DNA from: Novosphingobium lindaniclasticum LE124
Lineage (GTDB): Bacteria > Pseudomonadota > Alphaproteobacteria > Sphingomonadales > Sphingomonadaceae
Assembly (NCBI RefSeq): GCF_000445125.1
Contig: NZ_ATHL01000011.1
Span: 17,077-81,076, forward strand
Length of the DNA stretch: 64,000 nucleotides
Direction of reading: 5' to 3'
Position numbers and translations under genes: made by a program. How positions within the stretch are numbered: position 1 is the first letter of the stretch; each line of letters begins with the position of its first letter. The notes under the pieces are model-generated. The model ran no database searches, had not been told where the DNA came from, and worked only from the letters and a program-made list of their open reading frames with translations. Below, in pieces: positions 52,027 to 61,899 of this stretch.

Positions 52027-53304
52027 ATGCAGAAAATCGACAGTATACTCTTGCCCGTGACCGGCCGCACGACAGTTCGGCGTCTTTCCGTTCATGTGGC
52101 TCAGGCCTGCTGCGCGGCAAGCGCGGTATCGAGTTTTCTTTTGCAAGGCACCGCATCGCATGTGCTCGCCGGGATCGCAGCATCGACGGCTCTGTTTACC
52201 CTGGGCGCCGGGGTCCGATACGGCCGGCGCGCGTCGGCCGAAAGGAACGGGCACCTCTCCCTGGTAGCGGAGGCCAGCGCCGCAAGGGCGCAAGTCGAGG
52301 AACTGTTCGCCATGGCCGACATGCTCCAGGCGGCGGACGATCACGAGGATGCGGGCGCGGTGCTCATGGCCAGCGCCGAGCGGCTGCTTCCGGATCTGAG
52401 CGGAGCGCTCTACATCTTCAACAATTCCCGCGACCGGCTCGATCTCGCGCGATCCTGGGGGCGCAAGGACGGCTTCGTGGCGCCCGCCACGCTGTTCCCC
52501 GGCACCTGCTGGGCGCTCAAGCGCGGCAAGCCGCATGTCAACGACCGGAAAGGCGGCTCGTTATGCTGCCAACATGCCACGGGCGAGGTCTCCACCATCG
52601 AGGTGCCGATGATGGCGCGCGGTCAGGTTTTCGGCCTGCTCGTGATCGCCGCCGACCCCGGCGAGGCGCGCGACCGGCTGCGAGGCACCCGGCGAATCGC
52701 CAGGGCCCTTGCCGATTCGATGTCGCTCGCCCTGTCGAACATCGCGCTGCGCGAAAAGCTGCGGACCCAGTCCCTCCGTGATCCGCTGACCGGCCTCTAT
52801 AACCGGCGCTACATGGAGGACGCGCTGAAGCGATACGTCAACCTGGCGCAGCGCACCGGCACCCCGATCTCGGTGCTGATGATCGATCTCGACAACTTCA
52901 AGCGCCTCAACGACGAACATGGCCATGCCAAGGGCGACGCTGTCCTTCGGGATGTGGCGGGCCAGTTGGTGGATACGCTGCGCCCCTCCGACGTGATCGC
53001 CCGCTACGGCGGCGAGGAACTGCTGGTGATCATGCCCAAGTGCAGCCTCGAGAACGCTGCCACCAAGGCCGAACTCCTGCGCAAGCGCGTGGAAGCGCTT
53101 TCGGCCGCACATGGAACCGAGATCAGCGCCTCTTTCGGCATAGCCACGGTTCCGGAAACGGCGACAGGCGCCGGGGACGTCATCACCATGGCCGACAGCG
53201 CGCTCTACGGGGCCAAGCAGGCCGGCAAGAACCGCGTGGTCACGGCACCGCGCCGAACCCGCGGCGAGGACAAGGCGGCCCCTCGGCTCGCTGCCGCCAA
53301 CTGA
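52027..53304 (+). CDS. Diguanylate cyclase with GAF domain
   Basis: A 425-aa c-di-GMP synthase. Two N-terminal hydrophobic stretches (about 25-45 and 48-63) anchor it in the membrane; a GAF sensor domain covers about residues 95-240 with a Cys-rich spot (GTCWALKRG and SLCCQHAT). The GGDEF domain has GGEEL at 328-332 and DPLTGLYNRRYMED. An RxxD inhibitory site (RPSD, 319-322) lies five residues before it, so product feedback is likely. It follows the element; the promoter probably lies between 51820 and 52026. Confidence 0.92.
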   Translation: MQKIDSILLPVTGRTTVRRLSVHVAQACCAASAVSSFLLQGTASHVLAGIAASTALFTLGAGVRYGRRASAERNGHLSLVAEASAARAQVEELFAMADMLQAADDHEDAGAVLMASAERLLPDLSGALYIFNNSRDRLDLARSWGRKDGFVAPATLFPGTCWALKRGKPHVNDRKGGSLCCQHATGEVSTIEVPMMARGQVFGLLVIAADPGEARDRLRGTRRIARALADSMSLALSNIALREKLRTQSLRDPLTGLYNRRYMEDALKRYVNLAQRTGTPISVLMIDLDNFKRLNDEHGHAKGDAVLRDVAGQLVDTLRPSDVIARYGGEELLVIMPKCSLENAATKAELLRKRVEALSAAHGTEISASFGIATVPETATGAGDVITMADSALYGAKQAGKNRVVTAPRRTRGEDKAAPRLAAAN

Positions 53305-53381
53305 GGCGGCGTTCGTTGGGCAGGCCTGGTTCCCATGTCATCGTGGGAGCAATGTGCGCAGATAGTGCAGCCAGAACGAAA

Positions 53382-53407
53382 AAGGGACCGCATCGCTGCG
53401 GCCCCTT
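53382..53407 (-). terminator. Intrinsic terminator of pnp
   Basis: On the minus strand the stem GAAGGGGCCGCA / TGCGGTCCCTT with loop GCGA is followed by TTTTCG. It lies 39 bases after the pnp stop. Confidence 0.8.
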
Positions 53408-53445
53408 CGTCTGTTCCGGCTCTTGAAAGCCGATCGCTAAAGCGA

Positions 53446-55773
53446 TCAGTCTTCCTTGAGGAACGCCGGCATGTGGTCGGGATCGCCACCGCCGTTGTCG
53501 CCGCCACGCGGGCCGCGAGGACCACGGTCGCCCCGGCCTTCGCCGCGCGGACCACGATCGCCGCCACGGCCGCCTCCATCGCGGCGAGGACCACGACGGT
53601 CACCGCCACGGTCTTCACGAGGACCACGATCGCCACGCGGCTCGCGCGGTTCGCGGGCCGGACGGGTATCTTCCAGCGCTTCGCCGGTTTCCTGGTCGAC
53701 GACGCGCATCGACAGGCGAACCTTGCCGCGCTGGTCGATCTCGAGGACCTTGACCTTGACGAGCTGGCCTTCCTTGACCACGTCGGTCGGCTTTTCCACG
53801 CGCTCGTTCTTCATTTCGGAGACGTGGACCAGACCGTCCTTGCCGCCCATGAAGTTCACGAAAGCACCGAAATCGACGATGTTGACGACCTTGCCGTCGT
53901 AGATCTTGCCGACTTCCGCTTCCTCGACGATGCCGAGGATCCACTTCTTGGCGGCTTCGATCTGGGCGACGTCGGAGGACGAGATCTTGATCACGCCTTC
54001 GTCGTCGATGTCGACCTTGGCGCCGGTCTCGGCGACGATCTCGCGGATCACCTTGCCGCCGGTGCCGATGACGTCACGGATCTTCGACTTGTCGATCTGG
54101 ATCGTCTCGATGCGCGGTGCGTGAGCCGAAAGTTCGGTGCGAGCCGAACCAAGGGCCTTGTTCATCTCACCCAGGATGTGTGCGCGGCCGGCCTTCGCCT
54201 GCTCCAGCGCCTTGCCCATGATTTCCTTGGTGATGCCGGCGATCTTGATGTCCATCTGCATCGTGGTGATGCCGAGTTCGGTGCCGGCTACCTTGAAGTC
54301 CATGTCGCCGAGGTGATCCTCGTCGCCCAGGATGTCCGAAAGAACGGCGAAATCGTCGCCTTCCAGGATCAGGCCCATGGCGATGCCCGAGACCGGACGG
54401 ACCAGCGGCACGCCGGCGTCCATCATCGAAAGGCAGCCGCCGCAGATCGTCGCCATCGAGGACGAGCCGTTCGACTCGGTGATGTCCGACAGGATGCGGA
54501 TGGTGTAGGGGAAGTCTTCCTTGGCGGGCAGCACGGGGTGCAGCGCGCGCCATGCCAGCTTGCCGTGGCCGATCTCGCGGCGGCCCGGAGCGCCGAAGCG
54601 GCCCACTTCGCCGACCGAGTAGGGCGGGAAGTTGTAGTGCAGCATGAACGACGAGTACGACAGGCCTTCCAGGCCGTCGATCATCTGTTCAGCATCCTTG
54701 GTGCCCAGGGTGGTGGTGCAGATCGCCTGCGTTTCACCGCGGGTGAACAGCGCCGAACCGTGAGTGCGCGGCAGGAAGCCGACCATCGATTCGATCGGGC
54801 GGACCTGATCGAGCTTGCGGCCGTCGATGCGCTTGCCGTCCTTGAGGATGGCGCCGCGCACGATTTCGGCTTCCAGCTTCTTCATGGTCTTGATGGCGAC
54901 CATCTGGAGCTGCGGGGTCTCGCCGGAGAAGGCTTCCTTGGCCTTGGCACGGGCAGCGTTCAGCGCGTTCGAGCGGGCCGACTTGTCGGTCAGCTTGTAG
55001 GCGGCGGTAACGTCCTTGCCGACGGCCTTCTTGAGCTTCGCCTTGATGTCGGCGGTGTTGTCCGACAGGTCGATTTCCCAAGGTTCCTTGGCAGCCTGCT
55101 CGGCCAGGTCGATCACGAGGTTGACGACCTTGCGGCATTCGTCATGCGCGAACATGACGGCACCCAGCATCTCTTCCTCGGTCAGCTCCTTGGCTTCCGA
55201 TTCCACCATCATCACCGCATCGCTGGTGGCGGCGACGACGAGATCGAGGCGGCCGTCTTCGAGAGCGGCGGTCTGCTTCGGGTTCAGCGTATATTCGCCG
55301 TCGACGAAGCCGACGCGGCAGGCGCCGATCGGACCCATGAAGGGCACGCCCGAGATGGTGAGCGCGGCCGAAGCGGCGATCATCGCAACGATATCGGCCT
55401 CGGTCTCGCCATCAAAGCTGAGAACCTGGCAGATCACGTTGATTTCGTTGTAGAAACCTTCGGGGAACAGCGGACGGACCGGACGGTCGATCAGGCGGCT
55501 GGTCAACGTTTCCTTTTCGGTGGCGCCGCGCTCGCGCTTGAAGAAGCCACCCGGAATGCGGCCGGCGGCCGAAAACTTTTCCTGGTAGTGGACGGTCAGC
55601 GGGAAGAAGTCCTGGCCTTCCTTCACCGACTTGGCGGCGGTCACCGCGCAGAGCACGACCGTTTCGCCATAGGTGGCGAGGACGGCGCCGTCGGCCTGAC
55701 GGGCCACGCGGCCGGTTTCGAGTGTGAGGGTCTTGCCGCCCCACTCCATGCTTACGGTTTTGACGTCGAACAT
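53446..55773 (-). CDS. pnp: Polynucleotide phosphorylase
   Basis: A 775-aa phosphorolytic 3'-5' exoribonuclease and degradosome component. Two RNase PH-like domains are present ([44 protein letters not shown] with active-site Ser/Asp further on), an all-helical linker between them, then KH ([16 protein letters not shown]) and S1 ([20 protein letters not shown]). It ends in an RGG/RGDRG-rich tail of about 75 residues, probably an RNA- or protein-binding extension. The ATG at 55773 is chosen because AAGGAAA precedes it. Confidence 0.97.
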   Translation of the reverse strand: MFDVKTVSMEWGGKTLTLETGRVARQADGAVLATYGETVVLCAVTAAKSVKEGQDFFPLTVHYQEKFSAAGRIPGGFFKRERGATEKETLTSRLIDRPVRPLFPEGFYNEINVICQVLSFDGETEADIVAMIAASAALTISGVPFMGPIGACRVGFVDGEYTLNPKQTAALEDGRLDLVVAATSDAVMMVESEAKELTEEEMLGAVMFAHDECRKVVNLVIDLAEQAAKEPWEIDLSDNTADIKAKLKKAVGKDVTAAYKLTDKSARSNALNAARAKAKEAFSGETPQLQMVAIKTMKKLEAEIVRGAILKDGKRIDGRKLDQVRPIESMVGFLPRTHGSALFTRGETQAICTTTLGTKDAEQMIDGLEGLSYSSFMLHYNFPPYSVGEVGRFGAPGRREIGHGKLAWRALHPVLPAKEDFPYTIRILSDITESNGSSSMATICGGCLSMMDAGVPLVRPVSGIAMGLILEGDDFAVLSDILGDEDHLGDMDFKVAGTELGITTMQMDIKIAGITKEIMGKALEQAKAGRAHILGEMNKALGSARTELSAHAPRIETIQIDKSKIRDVIGTGGKVIREIVAETGAKVDIDDEGVIKISSSDVAQIEAAKKWILGIVEEAEVGKIYDGKVVNIVDFGAFVNFMGGKDGLVHVSEMKNERVEKPTDVVKEGQLVKVKVLEIDQRGKVRLSMRVVDQETGEALEDTRPAREPREPRGDRGPREDRGGDRRGPRRDGGGRGGDRGPRGEGRGDRGPRGPRGGDNGGGDPDHMPAFLKED

Positions 55774-55976
55774 TTTCGATTTCCTTGACCCGCGAGGCCC
55801 TATTGCCATGCGGGGCTTACTGCCGGGGATACCGTCCCGGTCCGGTGCGGGGCTTTTTCGTCGCCCCTGGGCCTCCCGCCGGATTGCGGAAGATGCCCGG
55901 TTATCTATTTCGTCGTCCGGGACGACGTGGCCTTGTCATGCGGGCCCATTACCACATCGCGGGCCACAAATGCAAA

Positions 55977-55998
55977 ACGGCCCGCCGAAGCGGGCCGT
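55977..55998 (-). terminator. Intrinsic terminator of rpsO
   Basis: Stem ACGGCCCGC (55977-55985) / GCGGGCCGT (55990-55998) with loop CGAA; the minus strand continues TTTTGC. It lies 12 bases after the rpsO stop, in front of pnp. Confidence 0.82.
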
Positions 55999-56009
55999 CT
56001 TCTCGGTTC

Positions 56010-56279
56010 TTACTTACGCAGACCGAGCTTCTGGATGAGGGCGTTGTAGCGCGCCACGTCCTTCTTCTTCAGGTAGTCCAGCAGCGAGCGGCGCTTGTTG
56101 ACCATGGCCAGCAGACCGCGACGCGAGTGGTTGTCCTTGTGGTGAGCCTTGAAGTGCTCGGTCAGGTTGCGGATGCGCTCAGTGAGGATCGCGACCTGAA
56201 CTTCCGGGCTGCCCGTGTCGCCAGCGACGCGTGCGTTGTCCGAAATGATGTCCTGCTTCTTTTCAGCGGTAACCGACAT
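56010..56279 (-). CDS. rpsO: 30S ribosomal protein S15
   Basis: 89 aa: [44 protein letters not shown] and [23 protein letters not shown] match S15 completely. It binds 16S rRNA helices 20-22 and also autoregulates its own mRNA in many bacteria. It starts 5 bases after truB ends and is followed by pnp. Confidence 0.97.
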   Translation of the reverse strand: MSVTAEKKQDIISDNARVAGDTGSPEVQVAILTERIRNLTEHFKAHHKDNHSRRGLLAMVNKRRSLLDYLKKKDVARYNALIQKLGLRK

Positions 56280-56284
56280 GTACT

Positions 56285-57304
56285 CTACTCCGCGACATCC
56301 GATAGGTTGAATCCCCTGACGACGCGGGCTTCTCCACCCGAAAGCTCCATGAGCGCGACGGGAGTGATCCCTTCCCGCGCCCAGCAGAGCCCGTCTTCAT
56401 GGGGCAATCCGGTCAGAACACGGCCCTGGCGGACCGCCCTTGCCTGCTCCGGATCGAGGTCGATGGCCGGGATGTCGTCCAGCCCCACCTCAAGTGGCAA
56501 GAGTACCTGCTCAAGCGCAGCGCCCTTGCCGATTTCGTTCAATTTGTCCAGCGAAATCGCCCGCGACAGGTCGAACGGGCCGGCCTTCACGCGGCGCAAC
56601 ATGGTCACATGACCAACGGTGCCGAGAGCCTTGGCGATGTCCCGTGCCAGCGAGCGGATATAGGTGCCCTTGGAGACATGGGCCTCGAAAGTGATTTCGG
56701 ACAACGCGAGCCCGTCTCCTTCAGGGGAGAGGTTGGGGTGGGGGCCAGCCTCCAGGCGCTGCATTTCCGGCGAGCCCCCACCCCCGGGCCCTCCCCTGAC
56801 GGAGAGGGGGGAAAGCTCGTGAATCGTCACGCTCCGCGATTTGAGCGCCACCTCCTGCCCCGCTCTGGCGAGATCGTAGGCCCGCTCGCCATCCACCTTG
56901 AGCGCTGAATAGATCGGCGGCACCTGTTCGATCGGCCCGGTGAAGCGCGGCAACACGGCCTGCACCTGCTCCAGGGTCGGCCGCACCTCGCTGGTGGCGA
57001 TCACTTTGCCCTCAAGGTCCAGCGTATCCGTTTCCTCGCCGAAGCGCACGGTGAACTCGTAGATCTTGCTGGCATCCAGCATGCGCCCGGCGAGCTTGGT
57101 CGCCTCGCCCAGCGCGACCGGGAGAACGCCCGTCGCCAGCGGGTCGAGCGTGCCGCCGTGGCCGACCTTCACCTTCTTGCCATAGCCGGCCTCGCGCAAG
57201 TTGCGCTTCACGGCCGCGACGGCCTGCGTCGAGCCGAGGCCGAGCGGCTTGTCGAGGATGATCCAGCCATGGGGGGCCGGGCGGGTCTGGGGAGCGGAAG
57301 TCAT
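56285..57304 (-). CDS. truB: tRNA pseudouridine(55) synthase with a repeat-derived insert
   Basis: A 339-aa enzyme that makes the T-loop pseudouridine. [22 protein letters not shown], the catalytic-Asp motif [35 protein letters not shown] and [16 protein letters not shown] are intact. Between SVTIHEL and ITFEAH lies an extra stretch of about 35 residues rich in Gly and Pro (for example [14 protein letters not shown]), encoded by an inverted repeat at 56715-56805; E. coli TruB has a short loop there. The ATG at 57304 is preferred to the upstream frame extension. Confidence 0.95.
   Translation of the reverse strand: MTSAPQTRPAPHGWIILDKPLGLGSTQAVAAVKRNLREAGYGKKVKVGHGGTLDPLATGVLPVALGEATKLAGRMLDASKIYEFTVRFGEETDTLDLEGKVIATSEVRPTLEQVQAVLPRFTGPIEQVPPIYSALKVDGERAYDLARAGQEVALKSRSVTIHELSPLSVRGGPGGGGSPEMQRLEAGPHPNLSPEGDGLALSEITFEAHVSKGTYIRSLARDIAKALGTVGHVTMLRRVKAGPFDLSRAISLDKLNEIGKGAALEQVLLPLEVGLDDIPAIDLDPEQARAVRQGRVLTGLPHEDGLCWAREGITPVALMELSGGEARVVRGFNLSDVAE
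56715..56805. repeat. Inverted-repeat element inserted in truB
   Basis: TCTCCTTCAGGGGAGAGG (start 56715) plus the following GTTGGGGTGGGGGC, ending 56745, is matched with a few mismatches by the complement of 56774-56805. The spacer is 28 bases. Such TCTCC-TCAGGGGAG-GGGG palindromes are common dispersed repeats in sphingomonad-type genomes. It keeps the truB frame. Confidence 0.75.
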
Positions 57305-57350
57305 GGCCTTCCCCAAGTCGCGCCGGGCGGAAATGTCAACGCCTGCGGCG

Positions 57351-58037
57351 TCAGGCCCCCGCCACGAACTGCGCCAGAGTATAATAGTGGTCGGTTGCCC
57401 AGATCACCGGCGGCAGGACCACTCGCCGCACGATGCCCCATTGCGGGAAGAAATAGGGCACCACCAGCAGGAGCACGATGAGCAGCGGGAAACCGTAGGG
57501 CCGGAACCGCTCGTACTGCCGGGCCGCGCGGCGGGGGAGCAGGCCTTCGACGATATGCGATCCGTCGAAAGGCGGTATCGGCAGCAGGTTGAACAGCGCC
57601 AGGAAGACGTTGATGGTGATGAAATTGTTGAGGTTCATCGCCGCGAAGGTCAGCCCGGCGCCCTCGGCATCTCCCGCAAGACGCACCAGCACGCCCAGAA
57701 GCACGGCGCCCACTGCGGCGAGCACCAGGTTGGTGCCCGGCCCCGCCGCCGCGACCGCCATCATGCCCCGGCGCGGATCGTTCAGCCGCCAGCGATTGAC
57801 CGGCACCGGCTTGGCCCATCCGAAGATCGGCAGGCCGGCCAGCGCCAGAAAGCCCGGCAGCACGATCGTCCCCATGGGATCGACATGGCGGAGCGGGTTG
57901 AGCGACAGGCGCCGCTGCTCCTGCGCGGTCGGGTCACCCAGCGCCAGCGCCGTCCAGCCATGCGCGACTTCATGGAAGACGATGGCGACGATAAGCGGGA
58001 TGATAAGCGCCGCGGCTTGCAGCAGGGTCTGGTTCAT
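57351..58037 (-). CDS. Site-2 protease family zinc metallopeptidase (M50)
   Basis: A 228-aa polytopic membrane protein. FHEVAHGWTALALGD carries the HExxH zinc motif in the first helix; LFNLLPIPPFDGSHIVEG holds the third ligand (Asp). Five or six membrane helices. The short form, without a PDZ domain, is typical of the YwhC/Rv-like branch. The substrate is unknown. It lies between tdk and truB on the same strand. Confidence 0.88.
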   Translation of the reverse strand: MNQTLLQAAALIIPLIVAIVFHEVAHGWTALALGDPTAQEQRRLSLNPLRHVDPMGTIVLPGFLALAGLPIFGWAKPVPVNRWRLNDPRRGMMAVAAAGPGTNLVLAAVGAVLLGVLVRLAGDAEGAGLTFAAMNLNNFITINVFLALFNLLPIPPFDGSHIVEGLLPRRAARQYERFRPYGFPLLIVLLLVVPYFFPQWGIVRRVVLPPVIWATDHYYTLAQFVAGA

Positions 58038-58093
58038 GGCGCTGATCTAGGGCCAGGAGACCGAGGCTGCAATGGAGCAGGCGGATAAGCGCG

Positions 58094-58684
58094 TTACCGC
58101 TCCATCGCTTCGCCGAAGTGCCGGCGGCAAAGCGCGACATAGCGGTCGTTCCCGCCGATCTCCGTCTGCGCGCCCTCTCGCACGGCAGCACCCGCCGCAT
58201 CGACGCGCAGGTTCATCGTGGCCTTGCGTCCGCAATGGCACACGGCTTTCAGTTCGATCAAGGCATCGGCAATGCCCAGCAGGATCGCCGATCCGGGAAA
58301 CAACTCGCCCCGGAAGTCGGTCCGCAACCCGTAGCACAGCACGGGGATGTTCTCGCGGTCGGCAACATGTGCGCATTGCCAGGCTTGCTGCGGCGTCAGG
58401 AACTGCGCCTCATCCACGAGCAGGCAGGACAATGGCTCGACCGCATGGACCGCGCGCACTTGCGCCACGAGGTCGGTGTCCGGCTGGAAACGGTGCGCCG
58501 GCGCGTGGAGGCCGATGCGGCTCTCGATCGCGAAATCCTGTCCGCGCGCGTCGCTGCGGTCGTCGATCGCGGCGGTCCACAACATCGTGCGCATGCCGCG
58601 CTCGTGATAGTTGAAATTCGCCTGAAGCAAAGTCGCCGACTTCCCGGCGTTCATGCTGGCATAGTAGAAATAGAGTTTAGCCAT
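58094..58684 (-). CDS. tdk: Thymidine kinase
   Basis: A 196-aa salvage enzyme. YFYYASMNAGKSATLLQ is the P-loop, LLVDEAQFL the Walker B with catalytic Glu, and the zinc-binding cysteines are in VCHCGRKA and ALCRRHF. The lasso region GGNDRYVALC is present. The ATG at 58684 begins the usual MAKLYFYY start. It is divergent from the following DUF1963 gene. Confidence 0.95.
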   Translation of the reverse strand: MAKLYFYYASMNAGKSATLLQANFNYHERGMRTMLWTAAIDDRSDARGQDFAIESRIGLHAPAHRFQPDTDLVAQVRAVHAVEPLSCLLVDEAQFLTPQQAWQCAHVADRENIPVLCYGLRTDFRGELFPGSAILLGIADALIELKAVCHCGRKATMNLRVDAAGAAVREGAQTEIGGNDRYVALCRRHFGEAMER

Positions 58685-58835
58685 CGGAGTTGGGGATAAC
58701 ATGCCCCATCGCACCCCGCACGGCACCTGTTGCGATTGTCCCCGCTTGAATGAAAACCGCCGCCGTTATCTACTTGTCGCAGCTACGATCGGAACAGCGC
58801 GCGCATGGACGACTGAAGCTGACAGGGAGCTGGGC

Positions 58836-60404
58836 ATGAAGAGATGGATCGCCATGGTCGTGATCATCGCTCTGGCAGGAGCCGCCGCCGGCTATGTCGT
58901 GGATGCGCCTTTCGCCCCTCACGCCGCGCCGCCCTCGCGCCCGACCTTTGCGATGTTCGACCAAGCCGCCGCCGCCATGCTCGCGCTGCTCGGCCCGATC
59001 GGCGCCATCGCGGCGCCGCTTGTGACAGGTGCAGTGCTCTGTGGGCTCCTGTTGCTGCTGAACGGCGCGCGCCCGGTGCCTGTCGCATCCGGCCCGGTTT
59101 GGCGGCCGGAATTCCGAGCCACGGATCAAGGCCTGCTCCGCCCGAACGAGGCGCGCGCTGGCGAGTCCGAGGCTCCGGATATAGAAGGTCCCCCGCCCGG
59201 CCCTCTTGCGCTGATCCGCAAGGCCCGCTCGCGATCGCGCGACTGGTTCGACGATCCCAGCTGGCTTGGGGGCCTGCCTAAGCTGACCGGCATTCCCTGG
59301 CCGCGCGACGAGAACGGAGCGCCCCTGCCTTTCGCCGCTCAGATCGACCTGGCGGACATCGCCGCCGCCTGTCCCGAAGCGCCGCTTCCGGCGGCCGGAT
59401 CACTGGCGTTCTTTCTGGGAGACGGTGCGGTGGTTCCGGTCCCGCCCGGGGCCCACGAATTCACCGCGCCGCCTGCCGCGCCTCGCGATGGCAAGGGTCT
59501 ACCGGCCAGCAACACTGCGCGTCCATTCCAGGACTTCTTTCCGTTCTGGCCCGTGGAGCCGGTCGCCGTCGCCCTGCCCGAGGACCTGCGCGACGGGGAC
59601 GAACCGGGCGACGAAGAAGCCGTGGAACGGGCCATGACCGAGTGGCTGGCCCGGCGCTATCCGCTGCGCGACGGCGCGCTTACCGTGCCGGAACCCGTGA
59701 CTCGCATCTGGTGGCATGGCGCCTGTCATCTCGCCGAACGCCTGCATGTCGCCCTCGCCGAAGCGTCACGGCTGATCGACAAGCGCATGATCCGCACGTC
59801 GGATGCGCGCGCGGATATCGAGATGCTTCAGTCCGATCCGGCGACGACACCCTTGCGGCTCGAAGCGGCGGAGCGCGCCTTCGAACGCGAGGAGGCGAAG
59901 CTCGCGAACATCAGGGCGCAGCACGCCGCGCTGTCGCAAGTCGTGCCGGCGATGGACGGTTTTGTCGATGACCGCGATCTCTGGAGCCCGCTTTCGCAGG
60001 ACGAGTTCGCCGTGATCGAGGACGTCCTCACCCACTTGGGCCGGGACTGTCCCGATCTCGTGCGTTGTCATCTGCCGCAGTCGATGGCAGAAATCGCCGC
60101 CCTCTCGCTGCGCGCCATGGTCTCGGGCCCGCCCGAGGCTCTGGCGCAAGTTCCAGATTCGGAACTGGCCCGGATCAACGCCGCCTTTCGGCTGGCCAAT
60201 CTGCACCAGCACCAGATGTTCGGCCCGAGCGGCGGCCTGTCCCGCGCCGGGCATGACGATCATCGCGGCGAGATCCTGCTGCTGCAGCTCGCGCGCGATG
60301 ACATGATGGACTGGGACTGGGCCCTCTACCAGTTCTGGATACGGCCAGAAGACCTCGCCCGCCGCAGATGGGACCGGGTCGCGCTTACCTTCCAGTCTGG
60401 GTGA
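58836..60404 (+). CDS. DUF1963 (YwqG-like) domain protein with N-terminal membrane segments
   Basis: A 522-aa protein. Two hydrophobic segments at residues 5-22 and about 48-75 anchor it; the rest is cytosolic. DUF1963 hallmarks occur at WLGGLPKLTGIPWPRDENG, PFAAQIDLADI, GSLAFFLGDG and the C-terminal MFGPSGGLSRAGHDDHRGEI and WALYQFWI. Function unknown. The start ATG at 58836 follows AGGGAGC; the frame is open 45 codons upstream without family resemblance. It is the only plus-strand gene within this minus-strand cluster. Confidence 0.75.
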   Translation: MKRWIAMVVIIALAGAAAGYVVDAPFAPHAAPPSRPTFAMFDQAAAAMLALLGPIGAIAAPLVTGAVLCGLLLLLNGARPVPVASGPVWRPEFRATDQGLLRPNEARAGESEAPDIEGPPPGPLALIRKARSRSRDWFDDPSWLGGLPKLTGIPWPRDENGAPLPFAAQIDLADIAAACPEAPLPAAGSLAFFLGDGAVVPVPPGAHEFTAPPAAPRDGKGLPASNTARPFQDFFPFWPVEPVAVALPEDLRDGDEPGDEEAVERAMTEWLARRYPLRDGALTVPEPVTRIWWHGACHLAERLHVALAEASRLIDKRMIRTSDARADIEMLQSDPATTPLRLEAAERAFEREEAKLANIRAQHAALSQVVPAMDGFVDDRDLWSPLSQDEFAVIEDVLTHLGRDCPDLVRCHLPQSMAEIAALSLRAMVSGPPEALAQVPDSELARINAAFRLANLHQHQMFGPSGGLSRAGHDDHRGEILLLQLARDDMMDWDWALYQFWIRPEDLARRRWDRVALTFQSG

Positions 60405-60437
60405 CGACCGGCGGTTTTCCGAGGATCGCGCGAGCCG

Positions 60438-60839
60438 TCAGTCGCTTCCGCCTTCGAGGTCGCGCTTCACTCTGGGATCGTTGAGCAGAGCATCGATCCG
60501 GCTGGCCTCTTCGAAGGTGTCGTCGATGCGGAAGCGGATCTTGGCGGCGGATTTGAGTTTCAGCCTCTGCGCCACTTCCCGCTGGAAGAATGCCGTATGC
60601 GTCTGCAGAGCCTTGAGCACGATCTCTTCTTCCTCACCCAGCAAGGGCTTCACGAAGACCGTTGCGATCCGCAGGTCTGGCGTCATGCGGACTTCGGTTA
60701 CGGAAACAGATCGCGTGCTGAGCGTGTCATCGTGGACCTGCTGCCGCGTGAGAATCTCGGAAAGGACGTGACGCACTTGCTCGCCGACCTTGAGAAGGCG
60801 GACGGAATGCTGTTCGGGAGTGACTTGCTGGCGTGCCAT
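60438..60839 (-). CDS. rbfA: Ribosome-binding factor A
   Basis: A 133-aa 30S maturation factor with a KH-like fold. [44 protein letters not shown] and the C-terminal [22 protein letters not shown] match the family. The start is ATG 60839 (MARQQ); ATG at 60851 is equally possible. Neither has a strong ribosome-binding site. It lies in the infB-rbfA-truB cluster but is separated from truB by tdk, the M50 gene and the DUF1963 gene. Confidence 0.93.
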   Translation of the reverse strand: MARQQVTPEQHSVRLLKVGEQVRHVLSEILTRQQVHDDTLSTRSVSVTEVRMTPDLRIATVFVKPLLGEEEEIVLKALQTHTAFFQREVAQRLKLKSAAKIRFRIDDTFEEASRIDALLNDPRVKRDLEGGSD

Positions 60840-60963
60840 GGCTTTGTCCATGTGGGCCCATGGCCGCAATTTGCAACAATTGATTACAGCTCCACGCCCG
60901 GTTCATGTCGTTTGCCCGCCCAACTCACGCGCGGAGCGAGCAACTGCGCAAGCCTCGCGCCGT

Positions 60964-61494
60964 TCACATCTTCGCGACGATCCGTGCCAGCGAACGGACG
61001 TTGCGCGCCGCCCCCCGGCAGGCGAGCCGCTTCTCGATGAACTCCATGGTCAGCAGGCTTTCTCCCATCGGCCCGCCGAAATCGACGAAAAGACAGCGAT
61101 CCCCCAGCGCAAGCCGCTCCGCGCCGATGCTGCCATGATCGCCCACAAGCCGGCCGAACTGCTGCCTGGTCGGCTGCCTTTCCAGCAGGACGCTGTGGAC
61201 GAAGGCATCGTCGCTGCCGACGAAAGGGTTCTCCTCCACCGCCGCGCGGATCTCCTCACGCTTGCGCACCGCCACGAAGGCCGTAAGATCGAACCGGTCG
61301 CGCAATAGATAGGCCAGCAGTTCCTCCAGCCCCTCGCTCGGTCGCTCCTCGTAATCGAACAGGACGTTGCCGCTGGAAATCACCGTTTCGGCATTCTCCA
61401 GTTCCTCGCGCTCGAAGGCATAGCGCAGGTCCGCCATCGACAGACGATCGCCGCCGACGATCAGCGAAGCGAAGAAGGCGCAGTAGCGGGTCAT
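60964..61494 (-). CDS. DUF1697 family protein
   Basis: A 176-aa cytosolic protein. It begins MTRYCAFFASLIVGGDRLSM and has LRYAFEREELENAETVISSGNVLF, the classic DUF1697 start (usually LLRGINVGG and INSGNV). The rest is family-like up to the C-terminal ARNVRSLARIVA. Function unknown. It is placed between infB and rbfA. Confidence 0.85.
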   Translation of the reverse strand: MTRYCAFFASLIVGGDRLSMADLRYAFEREELENAETVISSGNVLFDYEERPSEGLEELLAYLLRDRFDLTAFVAVRKREEIRAAVEENPFVGSDDAFVHSVLLERQPTRQQFGRLVGDHGSIGAERLALGDRCLFVDFGGPMGESLLTMEFIEKRLACRGAARNVRSLARIVAKM

Positions 61495-61652
61495 CTTGAA
61501 AATTCCGGTCGATGAATGTATGAACGGCCTACCACGGTAGACGTTTTCACATCACCGTCCGAGCCTGGGTGTTGCAGCATCTGGCCCCGTTTTCCAACTG
61601 GCTCTTGTTGGATGGCGTTGCAGCGCCAGCCTCCTTGCCAATCATCGGCGCT

Positions 61653-61769
61653 TTACCGGCGGTTCAGCTCGATGAGCTTCACGACCAGCTGCAGAAGCGC
61701 GACCAGAAAGGTCGCCGCGCCGAAAACCAGCATTACCCGTCGCCGTTGCGACGGAGCAGGCATAGTCAT
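61653..61769 (-). CDS. Possible 38-aa single-helix membrane protein
   Basis: The frame MTMPAPSQRRRVMLVFGA then a hydrophobic helix (ATFLVALLQLVVKLI) has a positively charged N-side, as expected for a small membrane protein. It lies between infB and the DUF1697 gene in the same direction. No strong ribosome-binding site is visible. The rest of this 400-base spacer has a hairpin AAGGCCA/TGGCCTT (61843-61876) after infB and nothing else. Confidence 0.35.
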   Translation of the reverse strand: MTMPAPSQRRRVMLVFGAATFLVALLQLVVKLIELNRR

Positions 61770-61899
61770 GCGACTGCAGAGGTTCGCGGTTAAATTCCTG
61801 ACACGCGAGGGACGCTTACCCCTGAAGAGCGCCTGAAACGAGAAGGCCACCGCCGGATCGCTCCGACGATGGCCTTGATTCCCGTGTCCGAGAACAGTC

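Noticed and set aside
53335..55788. An 817-codon open frame antisense to pnp
   Set aside because: It is the mirror of a verified gene; high-GC third positions leave the opposite frame open. Its residues are His/Asp/Arg-rich with no fold or motif.
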